The notes below the pieces were generated by a model, which searched no databases, was not told where the DNA came from, and saw only the letters and a list, made by a program, of their open reading frames with translations. Shown one piece after another: positions 19,213 through 27,222 of a stretch of 49,389 nucleotides of DNA (position 1 is its first letter; each line of letters opens with the position of its first letter). Location of the stretch: positions 1 through 49,389 of the forward strand of contig JAAYBV010000073.1 of assembly GCA_012744475.1 (NCBI GenBank), in the 5' to 3' direction. Source of the stretch: Phycisphaerae bacterium (lineage in GTDB: Bacteria; Planctomycetota; Phycisphaerae; Sedimentisphaerales; Anaerobacaceae). The translations under genes were made by a program, and so were the position numbers.

Positions 19213-21357
19213 ATGGAACAGGTTACACAGCAAATAAGACATGGCGAAGTTGTTGTGAAGGAGGTCCCCTGGCCTTGGGTAGGACCTGGAATGGTCTTGG
19301 TTCGCAATCACTATTCGCTGATCAGTGCCGGGACAGAGGCATCGAAGGTCAAGACGGCTCGAAAGAGCCTGATCGGCAAGGCCAAGGAGCGTCCGCAGCA
19401 GGTCAAGCAGGTGCTGGATTCTCTCCGGACCAAGGGGCCGGTGCAGACCTACCGCGCGGTAATGAAGAAGCTCGATGCGTATTCCCCCTTGGGCTACAGT
19501 TCGGCCGGTGAAGTGATTGAGGTCGGCGCGGACGTCGAAGACATCCATGTAGGGGACCGGGTGGCTTGCGCGGGTGCCGACTACGCCAACCACGCGGAGA
19601 TCGTTTGTGTGCCGCGGAATCTGTGCGTGAGACTCCCAGACAATGCGAACTTGCGAAACGCCAGCTATAGTGCGGTCGGGGCGATTGCCTTGCAGGGCAT
19701 CAGGCAGGCGGATCTGAGGCTGGGGGAAAGCTGTGCCGTGATCGGGCTGGGACTGCTGGGGCAATTGACCTGTCTAATGCTGCGTGCCAGCGGAGTTCGG
19801 ACTTTCGGGATCGACATTGATGCCGGTGTCGTCGAGATCGCCTCGACGCATTGCTGCGACAGGGCGTGGCCTCGTCAGACCCCGGGGTTGTCATCCATTG
19901 TCGCGAATGAGACGGGCGGACTGGGGGTCGATGCTGTGATCATCACGGCAGGGACGTCCAGTTCCGATCCGATCAACTGCTCTGGTGAACTGGCACGCCG
20001 GCGAGGCCGAGTCGTTGTAGTCGGGGCCGTGCCCACGGGATTCGATCGCGAACCACACTGGTACAAGAAAGAACTGGAACTACGGATGTCGTGCTCGTAT
20101 GGTCCGGGACGGTACGATCTGGCCTATGAGAATAGGGGACTGGAGTATCCCGCCGCCTACGTTCGCTGGACCGAGAACCGCAATATGCAGGCTTTTCAAG
20201 ACCTCCTGCATTCCGGACGTATCGACATCAATTATCTCACCACGCACGAATTCCCGCTCGAAGAGGCCGCCAAAGCCTACGATTTGATCCTAAATCATTC
20301 CGAACCCTTCTTGGGCATCATGCTTGCATACGATGTCACCAAGCCCTTGAGGAGAGAGCCTGTTCGTACGGGCGCATTCCGGCCCGTGGGCAAGGTGAAC
20401 CTGGCCTTCATCGGCGCGGGCAGCTATGCACAAGGGAACCTGCTTCCCAACATACCCAGGCACGATACCGATGTTACCTGTAAGGCCGTGATGACTCAGT
20501 TCGGAACCACTTCTAAACGAGTGGCGGAGCGTTTTGGATTCCAGCTTTGCACTGACTCGGACGACGACATCCTGGAAGATCCGGACATCAATGCCGTTTT
20601 CATCACGACCCGTCACGATACGCACGGGCAGTACGTTAAGCGATGCCTGGAGGCCGATAAACATGTCTTCGTGGAGAAGCCCCTTTGCATCAACGTGCAA
20701 GAACTCGCCGAGATACGGGAGGTCTGCATTGCCCATCGACATCGCCAACTGGCGGTGGGTTTCAACCGGCGGTTCGCGCCGTTGGCAACGGAGTTGAAGA
20801 GTCGGCTCTCGGGAGGTCCTCTCGCGATGCTCTACCGAGTCAATGCCGGGACCATTCCAAGCGACACCTGGATTCAGGACAAGCAGATCGGCGGAGGACG
20901 CATCCTGGGCGAGGTGTGCCACTTCGTCGATTTCCTCGCCTGGATGTGTGGTTCGGTCCCGGTGGAGGTCTTCGCCCATGCGTTGCCCGATCCACAAGGC
21001 CTCAATGATACCGTGTCCATAAACTTGTCCTTTGCCGACGGTTCGGTCGGGACCGTCAGTTACTTCGCAAACGGTGCCAAGGAGCTGCCCAAGGAGTATA
21101 TCGAGGTCTTCTCCTCGGGCACGACGGGGATTATCGTGGATTTCAAGGAGATGACCTTCTTTGGGAAAGGCAAGCCAATTCGCAGGCGTCTGCTCAATCA
21201 GGACAAAGGGCAGTCGCAGATGATGAAGGAATTCCTTCGCCAGCTTCGTCAAGGGGAGGGGCCGCTGATAGCCCCCGATGATATCTTCGCCGTGACCGAA
21301 GCCTGTTTCGGTGTTCTGGATTCCATTCGCACACGGAAGGCCGTAAAGATCGGATAG
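19213..21357 (+). CDS. Bi-domain oxidoreductase: MDR dehydrogenase fused to Gfo/Idh/MocA
   Basis: The product (714 aa) fuses two redox domains, an arrangement known from other polysaccharide loci. Residues 1 to about 370 are a medium-chain, zinc-type dehydrogenase with SLISAGTEASKV, the GYSSAGEVIEVG entry loop, and CAVIGLGLLGQLTCLML as the nucleotide-binding turn. From about residue 395 a Gfo/Idh/MocA domain begins with VNLAFIGAGSYAQG, carries the catalytic-region VEKPLCI near 487, and has the GGRILGEVCHFVDFLAW strand near 560. It is expected to oxidise or reduce a nucleotide sugar or polysaccharide-linked sugar using NAD(P). It is followed after 42 bp by the DUF218 gene. Confidence 0.93.
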   Translation: MEQVTQQIRHGEVVVKEVPWPWVGPGMVLVRNHYSLISAGTEASKVKTARKSLIGKAKERPQQVKQVLDSLRTKGPVQTYRAVMKKLDAYSPLGYSSAGEVIEVGADVEDIHVGDRVACAGADYANHAEIVCVPRNLCVRLPDNANLRNASYSAVGAIALQGIRQADLRLGESCAVIGLGLLGQLTCLMLRASGVRTFGIDIDAGVVEIASTHCCDRAWPRQTPGLSSIVANETGGLGVDAVIITAGTSSSDPINCSGELARRRGRVVVVGAVPTGFDREPHWYKKELELRMSCSYGPGRYDLAYENRGLEYPAAYVRWTENRNMQAFQDLLHSGRIDINYLTTHEFPLEEAAKAYDLILNHSEPFLGIMLAYDVTKPLRREPVRTGAFRPVGKVNLAFIGAGSYAQGNLLPNIPRHDTDVTCKAVMTQFGTTSKRVAERFGFQLCTDSDDDILEDPDINAVFITTRHDTHGQYVKRCLEADKHVFVEKPLCINVQELAEIREVCIAHRHRQLAVGFNRRFAPLATELKSRLSGGPLAMLYRVNAGTIPSDTWIQDKQIGGGRILGEVCHFVDFLAWMCGSVPVEVFAHALPDPQGLNDTVSINLSFADGSVGTVSYFANGAKELPKEYIEVFSSGTTGIIVDFKEMTFFGKGKPIRRRLLNQDKGQSQMMKEFLRQLRQGEGPLIAPDDIFAVTEACFGVLDSIRTRKAVKIG

Positions 21358-21399
21358 GCATCGGCCTTTTCTGGTGATGCCCGGCACGCTACGACGTCT

Positions 21400-22074
21400 G
21401 TGAAACGAAGAACCACAGTCACCCGTATTCGATTCAAGCTCTTCGTCAAGAGGCAGATCTACGTGCCCACGTTGTGGGGGTGGGTCCTGCTGGTGGCGGC
21501 CATGGTGGGGTTGTCGCTCGGTTGCCTGTATCGTGCGTATCCGTTCCTGGCCTATGAGAATGCCCTCGACGCCGAGGTGTTCATCACCGAAGGATGGGTG
21601 CCGGACCACACGCTCGAACAGAGCTTGCCAATGCTCACCGCCGGCCCGAACCGGTTGATCCTTGCCACGGGCGGGCCGATCGGCGCGGGGTCTCACTTGT
21701 CCGCGTACAAGAGCTATGCGCAAGTGGTGGCCGCGACGCTGGTGAAGCTGGGCGTCAGCGAGGAGCAGATCGTGGTCATTCCCTACCAGGCCGTGGAAAG
21801 GGGTCGGACCTATGCGGCGGCCCTCGAAGTCCGCCAGTGGCTGCAGAAGAACCCCGGCGTCAAGCGGGCCAATCTCGTCACCACCGGTCCCCATGCCCGC
21901 AGAAGCTACCTCACATTCCGGAAGGTCCTGCCGCGCACGTTCGAATTGGGGGTCTGCGTGGTCCCTCCGCAGGAATACGACCCACAGCGCTGGTGGGCCT
22001 ACAGCGAAGGATTTCGAACGGTCGTTTCCGAGGCCATCGCGTACACCCATGCCCGACTGATCGGCGTACGCTGA
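21400..22074 (+). CDS. DUF218 (SanA/YdcF/ElyC-like) membrane protein
   Basis: The product (224 aa) has one N-terminal membrane segment (near 26-45, WGWVLLVAAMVGLSLGCLY), then a Rossmann-like DUF218 domain: DAEVFITEGWVPD near 58, ILATGGPIGAGSHL near 87, QIVVIPYQAVERGRTYAAAL near 123 and the conserved VTTGPHARRSYLTF near 160. Such proteins face the periplasm and affect envelope polysaccharide or peptidoglycan precursors; their enzymatic role is not settled. It starts with GTG. It sits just upstream of the exosortase-associated genes, so a role in envelope glycan export is a fair guess. Confidence 0.87.
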   Translation: MKRRTTVTRIRFKLFVKRQIYVPTLWGWVLLVAAMVGLSLGCLYRAYPFLAYENALDAEVFITEGWVPDHTLEQSLPMLTAGPNRLILATGGPIGAGSHLSAYKSYAQVVAATLVKLGVSEEQIVVIPYQAVERGRTYAAALEVRQWLQKNPGVKRANLVTTGPHARRSYLTFRKVLPRTFELGVCVVPPQEYDPQRWWAYSEGFRTVVSEAIAYTHARLIGVR

Positions 22075-22081
22075 GCCAGTG

Positions 22082-23281
22082 ATGCTCCAACTGACCAATC
22101 CAACCGAAGTGGACGTCACCGAGGCCCTGCACGGTCTGCTGGGCTTCGTGGAGTCGTCGGACTACGCCGGCTACGATCCCTACGATGCCCTGAACAGCCC
22201 GCTGATTCGACGGATCAGCGGCAAATCGAAATGGGCTCGAATGGCCTTCACCCAGGCGCTGCGCCGCTGCCCCGTGAACCTGCGGCCGCTGCTGGGGGTC
22301 GAAAAGGGGCACAACCCCAAGGGGATCGGCCTGTTCCTGTGGGGCTACGCCAGGCTCTTCAAGCTCTATCAGCGGGAGGAAGATTTCGACAAGATACGCT
22401 ATCTGCTCGATCTGCTCGACCGGCTGAAATCGGCCGATTGCTCCGGCAACGCCTGGGGCTACAACTTCGACTGGCAGTCGCGGGCCTTCTTCCGCCCGCG
22501 CGGCGTCCCCACCATCGTCAACACGTCCTTCATCGGCCATGCCCTGCTGGACTGCTACGCGTACACGGGTCTGCAACAGGCCCTGGACCTGGCCGTCCCG
22601 ATCAAGGAGTTCCTCCTGAACGACCTCCATCGGATGGCCGAGGGAGATTCGTTCTGCTTCAGCTACACTCCGGTCGACACCGACGTGGTCCACAACGCCA
22701 ACATGCTGGGGGCCTCGATTCTCATCCGGCTGGCGGAACACGCTTCGGATTCCGCCTGTGAGGATGCGGCGTGGTCCAGTCTGGCGTACTCCATGCGATA
22801 TCAGCAGGAGGATGGGTCGTGGTACTACGGAAACGCGCGGTCCTACCGCTGGATCGATTCGTTCCACACCGGCTTCAATCTCGAAGCTCTGCGGTACTTT
22901 CTGGATGAGAGCGACTCCGCACGCTATCGCCAGGCGTATGACAAAGGGGTCCGCTACTACGCCGATCACTTCTTCCTCGACGATGGCACGCCGAAGTACT
23001 ACCACGACCGGCTTTATCCGATCGACATCCACGCGTCCGCCGAGGCGATCAGTTTCTTCTCCGCGATGGGACCGGCGTGGCGCAGTCTGACGGAGCGCGT
23101 CCTGACGTGGATGCTCCGCAACATGCGCAGTCCCCGGGGCTACTTCTACTCGCGACGAACGCGGTGCTTCACCAACCGGATTCCATACATGCGCTGGGCC
23201 CAGGCGTGGGTGTTCCACGCGCTGACGCAGTACATGCTTTGTTCCATCGGTTCTGACACGACACAAGGGCAAGTGAGATGA
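22082..23281 (+). CDS. Alpha/alpha-barrel-like protein of the exopolysaccharide locus
   Basis: The product (399 aa) is soluble and mostly helical, with repeating aromatic-rich hairpins (GNAWGYNFDWQSRAFF near 123-138, FCFSYTPVDTDVVHNANM near 196-213, DGSWYYGNARSYRWIDSFHT near 241-260). This pattern resembles six-hairpin glycosidase/epimerase-type barrels, and homologues sit in many exopolysaccharide loci, often under uninformative names. A GTG three bases upstream could also start it. It overlaps epsI by ATGA, indicating coupling. A glycan-processing role is inferred from context and shape; catalytic residues were not identified. Confidence 0.82.
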   Translation: MLQLTNPTEVDVTEALHGLLGFVESSDYAGYDPYDALNSPLIRRISGKSKWARMAFTQALRRCPVNLRPLLGVEKGHNPKGIGLFLWGYARLFKLYQREEDFDKIRYLLDLLDRLKSADCSGNAWGYNFDWQSRAFFRPRGVPTIVNTSFIGHALLDCYAYTGLQQALDLAVPIKEFLLNDLHRMAEGDSFCFSYTPVDTDVVHNANMLGASILIRLAEHASDSACEDAAWSSLAYSMRYQQEDGSWYYGNARSYRWIDSFHTGFNLEALRYFLDESDSARYRQAYDKGVRYYADHFFLDDGTPKYYHDRLYPIDIHASAEAISFFSAMGPAWRSLTERVLTWMLRNMRSPRGYFYSRRTRCFTNRIPYMRWAQAWVFHALTQYMLCSIGSDTTQGQVR

Positions 23282-23985
23282 CTGAGAAGAACACGTCCTC
23301 CTCCCGCCGGGCCACGGTGGCTGCGGCGGTGGCGGGGGGCCTGATGCTGCTGTTCGGGTTGGGCTATCGCGCCGTACAAGCGAAGATGGAGGCGCCGGTC
23401 AACACGACCCCGGTCTCGCAGGAGTCGCTGGACCGCCTGCCGCTGGAGATCGGCGGCTGGGCCGGCCGCGATAGGCCGGTTGACGCCAACATCATCGAGG
23501 CCACCGACACCGATGCGCACGTGAGCCGCCAGTACGTCTCCAACACCGGCTTCGGAGCGGTCTCGCTGTGGATCGCCTCGGGTGTGCGGGCCCGCGACCT
23601 GATGCCGCACCGTCCGGAGGTCTGCTACACCGGCAGCGGCTACACGCTGGTCAAGCACGAAGCCCCCGACCTGCCGCTCGATGACGGCGGCGTGCTGCCC
23701 TGCAACGCGATGCAATTCTCACGAGGCGTTCTGAACAGCAGCAGGGTACTCGTCCTGTACTACTATCTCGTCGACGGCCAGTACTGCCGCGACGTCTCGG
23801 AGTGGCGCTACAAACTGCTGTGGACGCGAATCGGGTACATCGCCCAGGTCCAGGTCGTCGTGGGGATCGCCGAGACCGCGCCGGCGGAAGCTGCCATGCG
23901 TTCGGCGGGCGATTTCGCCGTCCGATCGGCGCCCCTGATTGCGGCGTTGTTCCACGGCCCGGAGCCGACCGCCGGCGCAAACTGA
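23278..23985 (+). CDS. epsI: Exosortase-associated protein EpsI (DUF3485)
   Basis: The product (235 aa) has one N-terminal membrane segment (residues about 14-31) and a DUF3485/EpsI domain. Diagnostic parts are LPLEIGGWAGRD near 57-68, the highly conserved HRPEVCYTGSGY near 111-122, and VLVLYYYLVDGQYCRD near 157-172 with a terminal WRYKLLWTRIG segment. EpsI partners exosortases in PEP-CTERM/exopolysaccharide systems, either as a separate protein as here or fused to the exosortase. Its biochemical role is unknown. It overlaps the upstream gene by four bases and lies 35 bp before the exosortase gene. Confidence 0.92.
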   Translation: MTEKNTSSSRRATVAAAVAGGLMLLFGLGYRAVQAKMEAPVNTTPVSQESLDRLPLEIGGWAGRDRPVDANIIEATDTDAHVSRQYVSNTGFGAVSLWIASGVRARDLMPHRPEVCYTGSGYTLVKHEAPDLPLDDGGVLPCNAMQFSRGVLNSSRVLVLYYYLVDGQYCRDVSEWRYKLLWTRIGYIAQVQVVVGIAETAPAEAAMRSAGDFAVRSAPLIAALFHGPEPTAGAN

Positions 23986-24020
23986 CACAACAGACCTCTC
24001 GACATACAGGGGAAACGAAC

Positions 24021-24971
24021 GTGGTGGAACGCATAATTCGACGCAGGGCGGCTGTGGCACGATCCGAAGAGGGTCTGTTGTCCGAGACCGCCGCCAGGCT
24101 GATTCCGGTCGTGGCGCTTCTGACGCTGCTGACCGGCTGGGCCTACTGGCCAACCATGGTGGACCTGTTCAAGGAGTGGCAACGGGACGACGACTACTCG
24201 GCCGGGCAGCTTGTGCCGCTGGTGGCCGTCTTCTTCGTCTGGGTCGCTCGCAAGCGCCTGGCCGGCTTGACGTTGCGGCCCTGCTGGGCGGGCGGGCTGG
24301 CCCTGCTGCTCCTGGCGCAGGCGGCCCGGGCCTATGGCGTGCTGTTCGTGTTCGAGTCGGCCGACCGCTACTCGCTCGTGCTGACCATCGTGGCGCTGGT
24401 CCTGTTGGTGGCCGGGACCGAGGTTTTCTGGCGGGTCAAATGGATTCTGCTGTTCCTGTTCCTGATGGTCCCTCTGCCCGGCCGCATCCACAACCTCATC
24501 AACGGCCCCCTCCAGAGCTTCGCCTCCACAGCCTCGGTGTTCGTCCTGGAGGCGTTCGGCGTCCGCGTCAGCCAGCAGGGCAACGTCGTCACGCTCGATG
24601 GGCGGATCCCCATGGCGGTCGCCGAGGCGTGCAGCGGCCTCCGCATGCTCACCGCCTTCATCATAGTCGCCGCCTTCATCGCCTACATGGTCAAACGCCC
24701 GACATGGCAGAAGACCGTCCTGGTGCTATCGAGCATCCCCGTCGCCGTACTGTGCAATGTGCTCCGGCTCGTCGCCACCGCGGTCCTTTTCCTGCACGCC
24801 AGCACGGAAACAGCCGAAAAATTCTTTCACGATTTCGCCGGCCTGGTGATGATGCCGGCCGCCGTCATGCTCATGTTCGGCCAGCTCTGGCTCCTGGCCG
24901 CCATCACCAAGACCGAAGAAAAGCCCAAAAAGGCGGTCATTATAGGACGACAGAAGGTCCGCGCCACGTAG
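24021..24971 (+). CDS. Exosortase (PEP-CTERM-type transpeptidase)
   Basis: The product (316 aa) is a polytopic membrane protein with about eight hydrophobic segments. It carries the exosortase catalytic set: Cys204 in AEACSGLRML, Arg249 in CNVLRLVATA and His270 in EKFFHDFAG. PLPGRIHN near 151 is also typical. It should cleave sorting tails of secreted proteins at the outer face of the inner membrane and pass them to a further anchor or export step. The GTG at 24021 follows AGGGGAAACGAAC and gives a normal N-terminus; longer in-frame readings overlap epsI. Three proteins with a matching tail are encoded immediately downstream. The numbered subtype was not assigned. Confidence 0.94.
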   Translation: MVERIIRRRAAVARSEEGLLSETAARLIPVVALLTLLTGWAYWPTMVDLFKEWQRDDDYSAGQLVPLVAVFFVWVARKRLAGLTLRPCWAGGLALLLLAQAARAYGVLFVFESADRYSLVLTIVALVLLVAGTEVFWRVKWILLFLFLMVPLPGRIHNLINGPLQSFASTASVFVLEAFGVRVSQQGNVVTLDGRIPMAVAEACSGLRMLTAFIIVAAFIAYMVKRPTWQKTVLVLSSIPVAVLCNVLRLVATAVLFLHASTETAEKFFHDFAGLVMMPAAVMLMFGQLWLLAAITKTEEKPKKAVIIGRQKVRAT

Positions 24972-25015
24972 GCCGGATGCTCTTAGGCTTACCTATCTTG
25001 CCATCTATAATTCAC

Positions 25016-25044
25016 TTGATCTTGCCCATTCTTTCATGTAGAAT
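25016..25044 (+). promoter_or_regulatory. Predicted sigma-70-type promoter
   Basis: TTGATC and TAGAAT are separated by 17 bases (4/6 and 5/6 matches to consensus). They lie about 55 bases before the first sorting-tail gene, so the cassette probably has its own start independent of the exosortase operon. Confidence 0.55.
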
Positions 25045-25099
25045 GTATTCGGGTGTGGTTTTGTGCGCCCTCAATAGAGGCACTGAAAAGGTCAATTGA

Positions 25100-25714
25100 A
25101 TGAGGAAGGCAGGCAGGGTTATGGTGAAGAGAGCGATTTTGGCAGTGGTCGTGGCGTCCATGTTGGTGGTGCCGGCATTTGCAGACATGAAGGTCAGAAT
25201 CCACAACGGCGTTGGGACCACCAGTGGTGGCGAATTTCGTGCTGAGGTGTTGGACAGCCCTATTGGCATCTACGACGCAGGTGATTTCATCAGCACTTTC
25301 TGCCTCGAACTCGTCGAGACCGTCTCGATTGACGGCGAGTACTGGGTAACTCTCAGCGACAGAGCGGTGCAGGGTGGGGTAGGCCCGGCGGGAGATCCGC
25401 TCGACGACCAGAGCAGGGTGATTTACAACTGCTGGCTGGATGAGCTGGAGCACACAAAGGGCAATGCGGACCTGGTCCAGAATGCCCTCTGGTATCAAGA
25501 AGGAGAAGGGGGATCATCGAACTATCTGAATAGCATCCCGGGCAGCGCCGCCGATGTCATGGTGATGAACCTGTGGACTGTGGCTGCGGGCGAGGGCTTC
25601 GCCCAAGACATGCTGGTTCGCGTCGCTCCGGTTCCCGTTCCTGGGGCGGTGTTGCTGGGTGTTCTGGGCCTGGGTGTGGCGAGCGCTCGGCTGCGAAGAC
25701 GCAGTTCGAAGTAA
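25100..25714 (+). CDS. Secreted exosortase substrate with thioester-domain-like motifs
   Basis: The product (204 aa) has a signal peptide (cleavage likely after VVPAFA, near 28), a compact middle domain and an exosortase-type tail: VPVPG at 178-182, a hydrophobic helix, and RLRRRSSK at the end. Cys68 in STFCLEL and Gln127 in LVQNALW match the Cys and Gln motifs ([YF]C-hydrophobic and Q-x-A-hydrophobic-W) of internal-thioester (TED/TQXA) adhesin domains. The match is by eye and a thioester is only inferred. AAAAGG lies eight bases before the ATG; an in-frame ATG seven codons later is less well placed. A promoter lies upstream and a terminator-like hairpin downstream, so it may be a single-gene unit. 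Confidence 0.88.
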   Translation: MRKAGRVMVKRAILAVVVASMLVVPAFADMKVRIHNGVGTTSGGEFRAEVLDSPIGIYDAGDFISTFCLELVETVSIDGEYWVTLSDRAVQGGVGPAGDPLDDQSRVIYNCWLDELEHTKGNADLVQNALWYQEGEGGSSNYLNSIPGSAADVMVMNLWTVAAGEGFAQDMLVRVAPVPVPGAVLLGVLGLGVASARLRRRSSK

Positions 25715-25761
25715 TCTGTCGCCGTAAGTCCTTTTCAGACAACGAATAACACTGAGCTTGA

Positions 25762-25801
25762 CCCCTTCCGGCGTCCGTGCGACGGCGGAAGGGGGGCTTT
25801 G
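25762..25801 (+). terminator. Terminator-like hairpin
   Basis: CCCCTTCCGGCGTC pairs with GACGGCGGAAGGGG (one mismatch) around a five-base loop, followed by GGCTTTG. The stem is strong but the T-run is short. It lies just after the first sorting-tail gene. Confidence 0.6.
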
Positions 25802-25834
25802 TAGAAAAAATCGTCAAAATCAGCGAACTGGCCC

Positions 25835-25863
25835 TTGACAAACTGGGTAAGTCGTGGTACAGT
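25835..25863 (+). promoter_or_regulatory. Predicted sigma-70-type promoter
   Basis: A perfect TTGACA is followed after 17 bases by TACAGT (4/6). It lies about 45 bases before the start of the Cys-rich secreted protein gene at 25907 and just after the preceding terminator-like hairpin. Confidence 0.6.
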
Positions 25864-25906
25864 ACGGCTGGTTATATAGTTCACGGAGTGAAGGGTTGAT
25901 GATCTC

Positions 25907-26467
25907 ATGGTCGAGGTGAAAAGGACAATCCTTGCGGTTGCGGCGGTCCTCGTCGTAGCCGCTGCTGTGCGCGCCGACGTCACACCGGCCTCGGCGGATG
26001 CAGCGCACAGTCTCGACCAGGCGGGCTGCCATGAAGTCCTGCTGTTCGGCTTTGCCGACCGGGCGGATCCCGTGGGCAACGTGGCCTGCCCGACGGTGCA
26101 CGTGGCGGACGAAGAGACCGCCGAGTCGCCTGAGGCCATCGCCCTGAAGGACGGCCGCAGCAGCCTCGACTTCTGCCTCTACGCCCTGATCGGGCTGGGC
26201 ATGTGCCGCTCGGGCCACTGGGTCCGGCGGTGCTCCTTCGGTTTCATCCCTGAATGGTACCACAGCGGTGCTCCGCAGCAGATTGGCCACAGCCATGCTG
26301 TGGGGCCCGATGCGTTTTGTCATGCGGCGGTCTGCTTCGTCCAGCCGGACGATGCGCCCGACCGCCTCATGCCCCTCTACCGCGCCGGGACCATCCCGAT
26401 CCTGGTGCGCACCTCGCAGTTCATCTCCGATGTACTTGCCTCCCGGGCACCTCCGAGCTTGTCATGA
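25907..26467 (+). CDS. Small Cys-rich secreted protein, function unknown
   Basis: The product (186 aa) has a signal peptide (KRTILAVAAVLVVAAAVRA, cleavage near residue 23) and an exported domain with seven cysteines, including GCHEVLLFGF near 41, LGMCRSGHWVRRCSFGF near 137-153 region, and FCHAAVCF near 155. Several His and Cys residues could bind metal or form disulfides. Unlike its three neighbours it has no exosortase tail, and the downstream bases do not restore one in another frame. It has its own promoter. The family was not recognised; a role in the same surface system is inferred only from position. Confidence 0.75.
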   Translation: MVEVKRTILAVAAVLVVAAAVRADVTPASADAAHSLDQAGCHEVLLFGFADRADPVGNVACPTVHVADEETAESPEAIALKDGRSSLDFCLYALIGLGMCRSGHWVRRCSFGFIPEWYHSGAPQQIGHSHAVGPDAFCHAAVCFVQPDDAPDRLMPLYRAGTIPILVRTSQFISDVLASRAPPSLS

Positions 26468-26470
26468 GCA

Positions 26471-26508
26471 CTGATGGCCTGCCCTGGTTTTCTACGGGCA
26501 GGGCCGTC
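26471..26508 (+). terminator. Hairpin after the Cys-rich protein gene
   Basis: TGATGGC-CTGCCC pairs with GGGCAGGGCCGTCA around a loop containing TTTTC. There is no T-run after the stem, so it may be a stability hairpin or a weak terminator. Confidence 0.35.
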
Positions 26509-26587
26509 ACAGACTTCGCCCTTCCGACCGTGCGGACGGAGGGGAAATTGACTTTGACAAGCTTTCACAGGAAAAGGAGCAAGTACA

Positions 26588-27184
26588 ATGAAGAAGTACA
26601 GTATCGCAGTCCTCATCGCCGCGCTGATCGCCCTGACCGCCGGTTCGGCTTCCGCCGACTTGATGGCTGTGGGAGCAGCGGAAGTGTCGAACTCGTGGAC
26701 ACAGCAGTTCAACGTCAACGACACGTGGATGTTCTTTTCTGCCGAAACCAGTTGGGCCGACAATTTCGATGCCATGACAATCAACATGACGCAGGGGGAA
26801 CTGGAGGACCCGGCACTGACCGATGCCTCCCCCGCGTTCTCTACTATTGATTACACTAACGCTGACTATGACGTTGTGGCATATGGCTGGAATATGCAGG
26901 ACGTCGATTTCACTCTCCATTTTGAGGGTTTCATGAATGATCCCGTAGCCTTCGATCTGAAAGTGTACGACTTCAGTGGCGGCCCCTTCGGTGGGGGTGG
27001 CTACTATGCTAGTGGCTGGGCTACGGCTAGCTGGAATGGTACCGACTGGACAATCGTGGACAATTCGATGTGGTTAGACCAATGTGGTGATCCGATAGGA
27101 CTCCAGGTTCCGGTTCCGGGTGCGGTGCTGCTGGGCATGCTCGGGTTGAGCGTTGCCGGCGCCCGACTTCGTAAGAACAGATAG
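26588..27184 (+). CDS. Secreted exosortase substrate, unknown domain
   Basis: The product (198 aa) has a signal peptide (MKKYSIAVLIAALIALTAGS, cleavage near SASA) and ends with QVPVPGAVLLGMLGLSVAG followed by ARLRKNR, the tail recognised by the nearby exosortase. The 140-residue middle is acidic and aromatic-rich (NDTWMFFSAETSWADNF, a FGGGGYYASGWATASW stretch) and looks beta-sandwich-like; no family was recognised. An ideal AAAAGGAG ribosome site is nine bases upstream. Only 38 bp separate it from the next tail-bearing gene, so those two are probably one transcript. Confidence 0.87.
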   Translation: MKKYSIAVLIAALIALTAGSASADLMAVGAAEVSNSWTQQFNVNDTWMFFSAETSWADNFDAMTINMTQGELEDPALTDASPAFSTIDYTNADYDVVAYGWNMQDVDFTLHFEGFMNDPVAFDLKVYDFSGGPFGGGGYYASGWATASWNGTDWTIVDNSMWLDQCGDPIGLQVPVPGAVLLGMLGLSVAGARLRKNR

Positions 27185-27222
27185 TTCAAGAGGCAGCCCC
27201 TTTGTGGGTGGAGGATACACTG

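Noticed and set aside
24972-25099. TATAAT at 25006-25011 as a second promoter
   Set aside because: The -35 position reads TTAGGC, only 2 of 6 matches, whereas the TTGATC/TAGAAT pair just downstream is much better.
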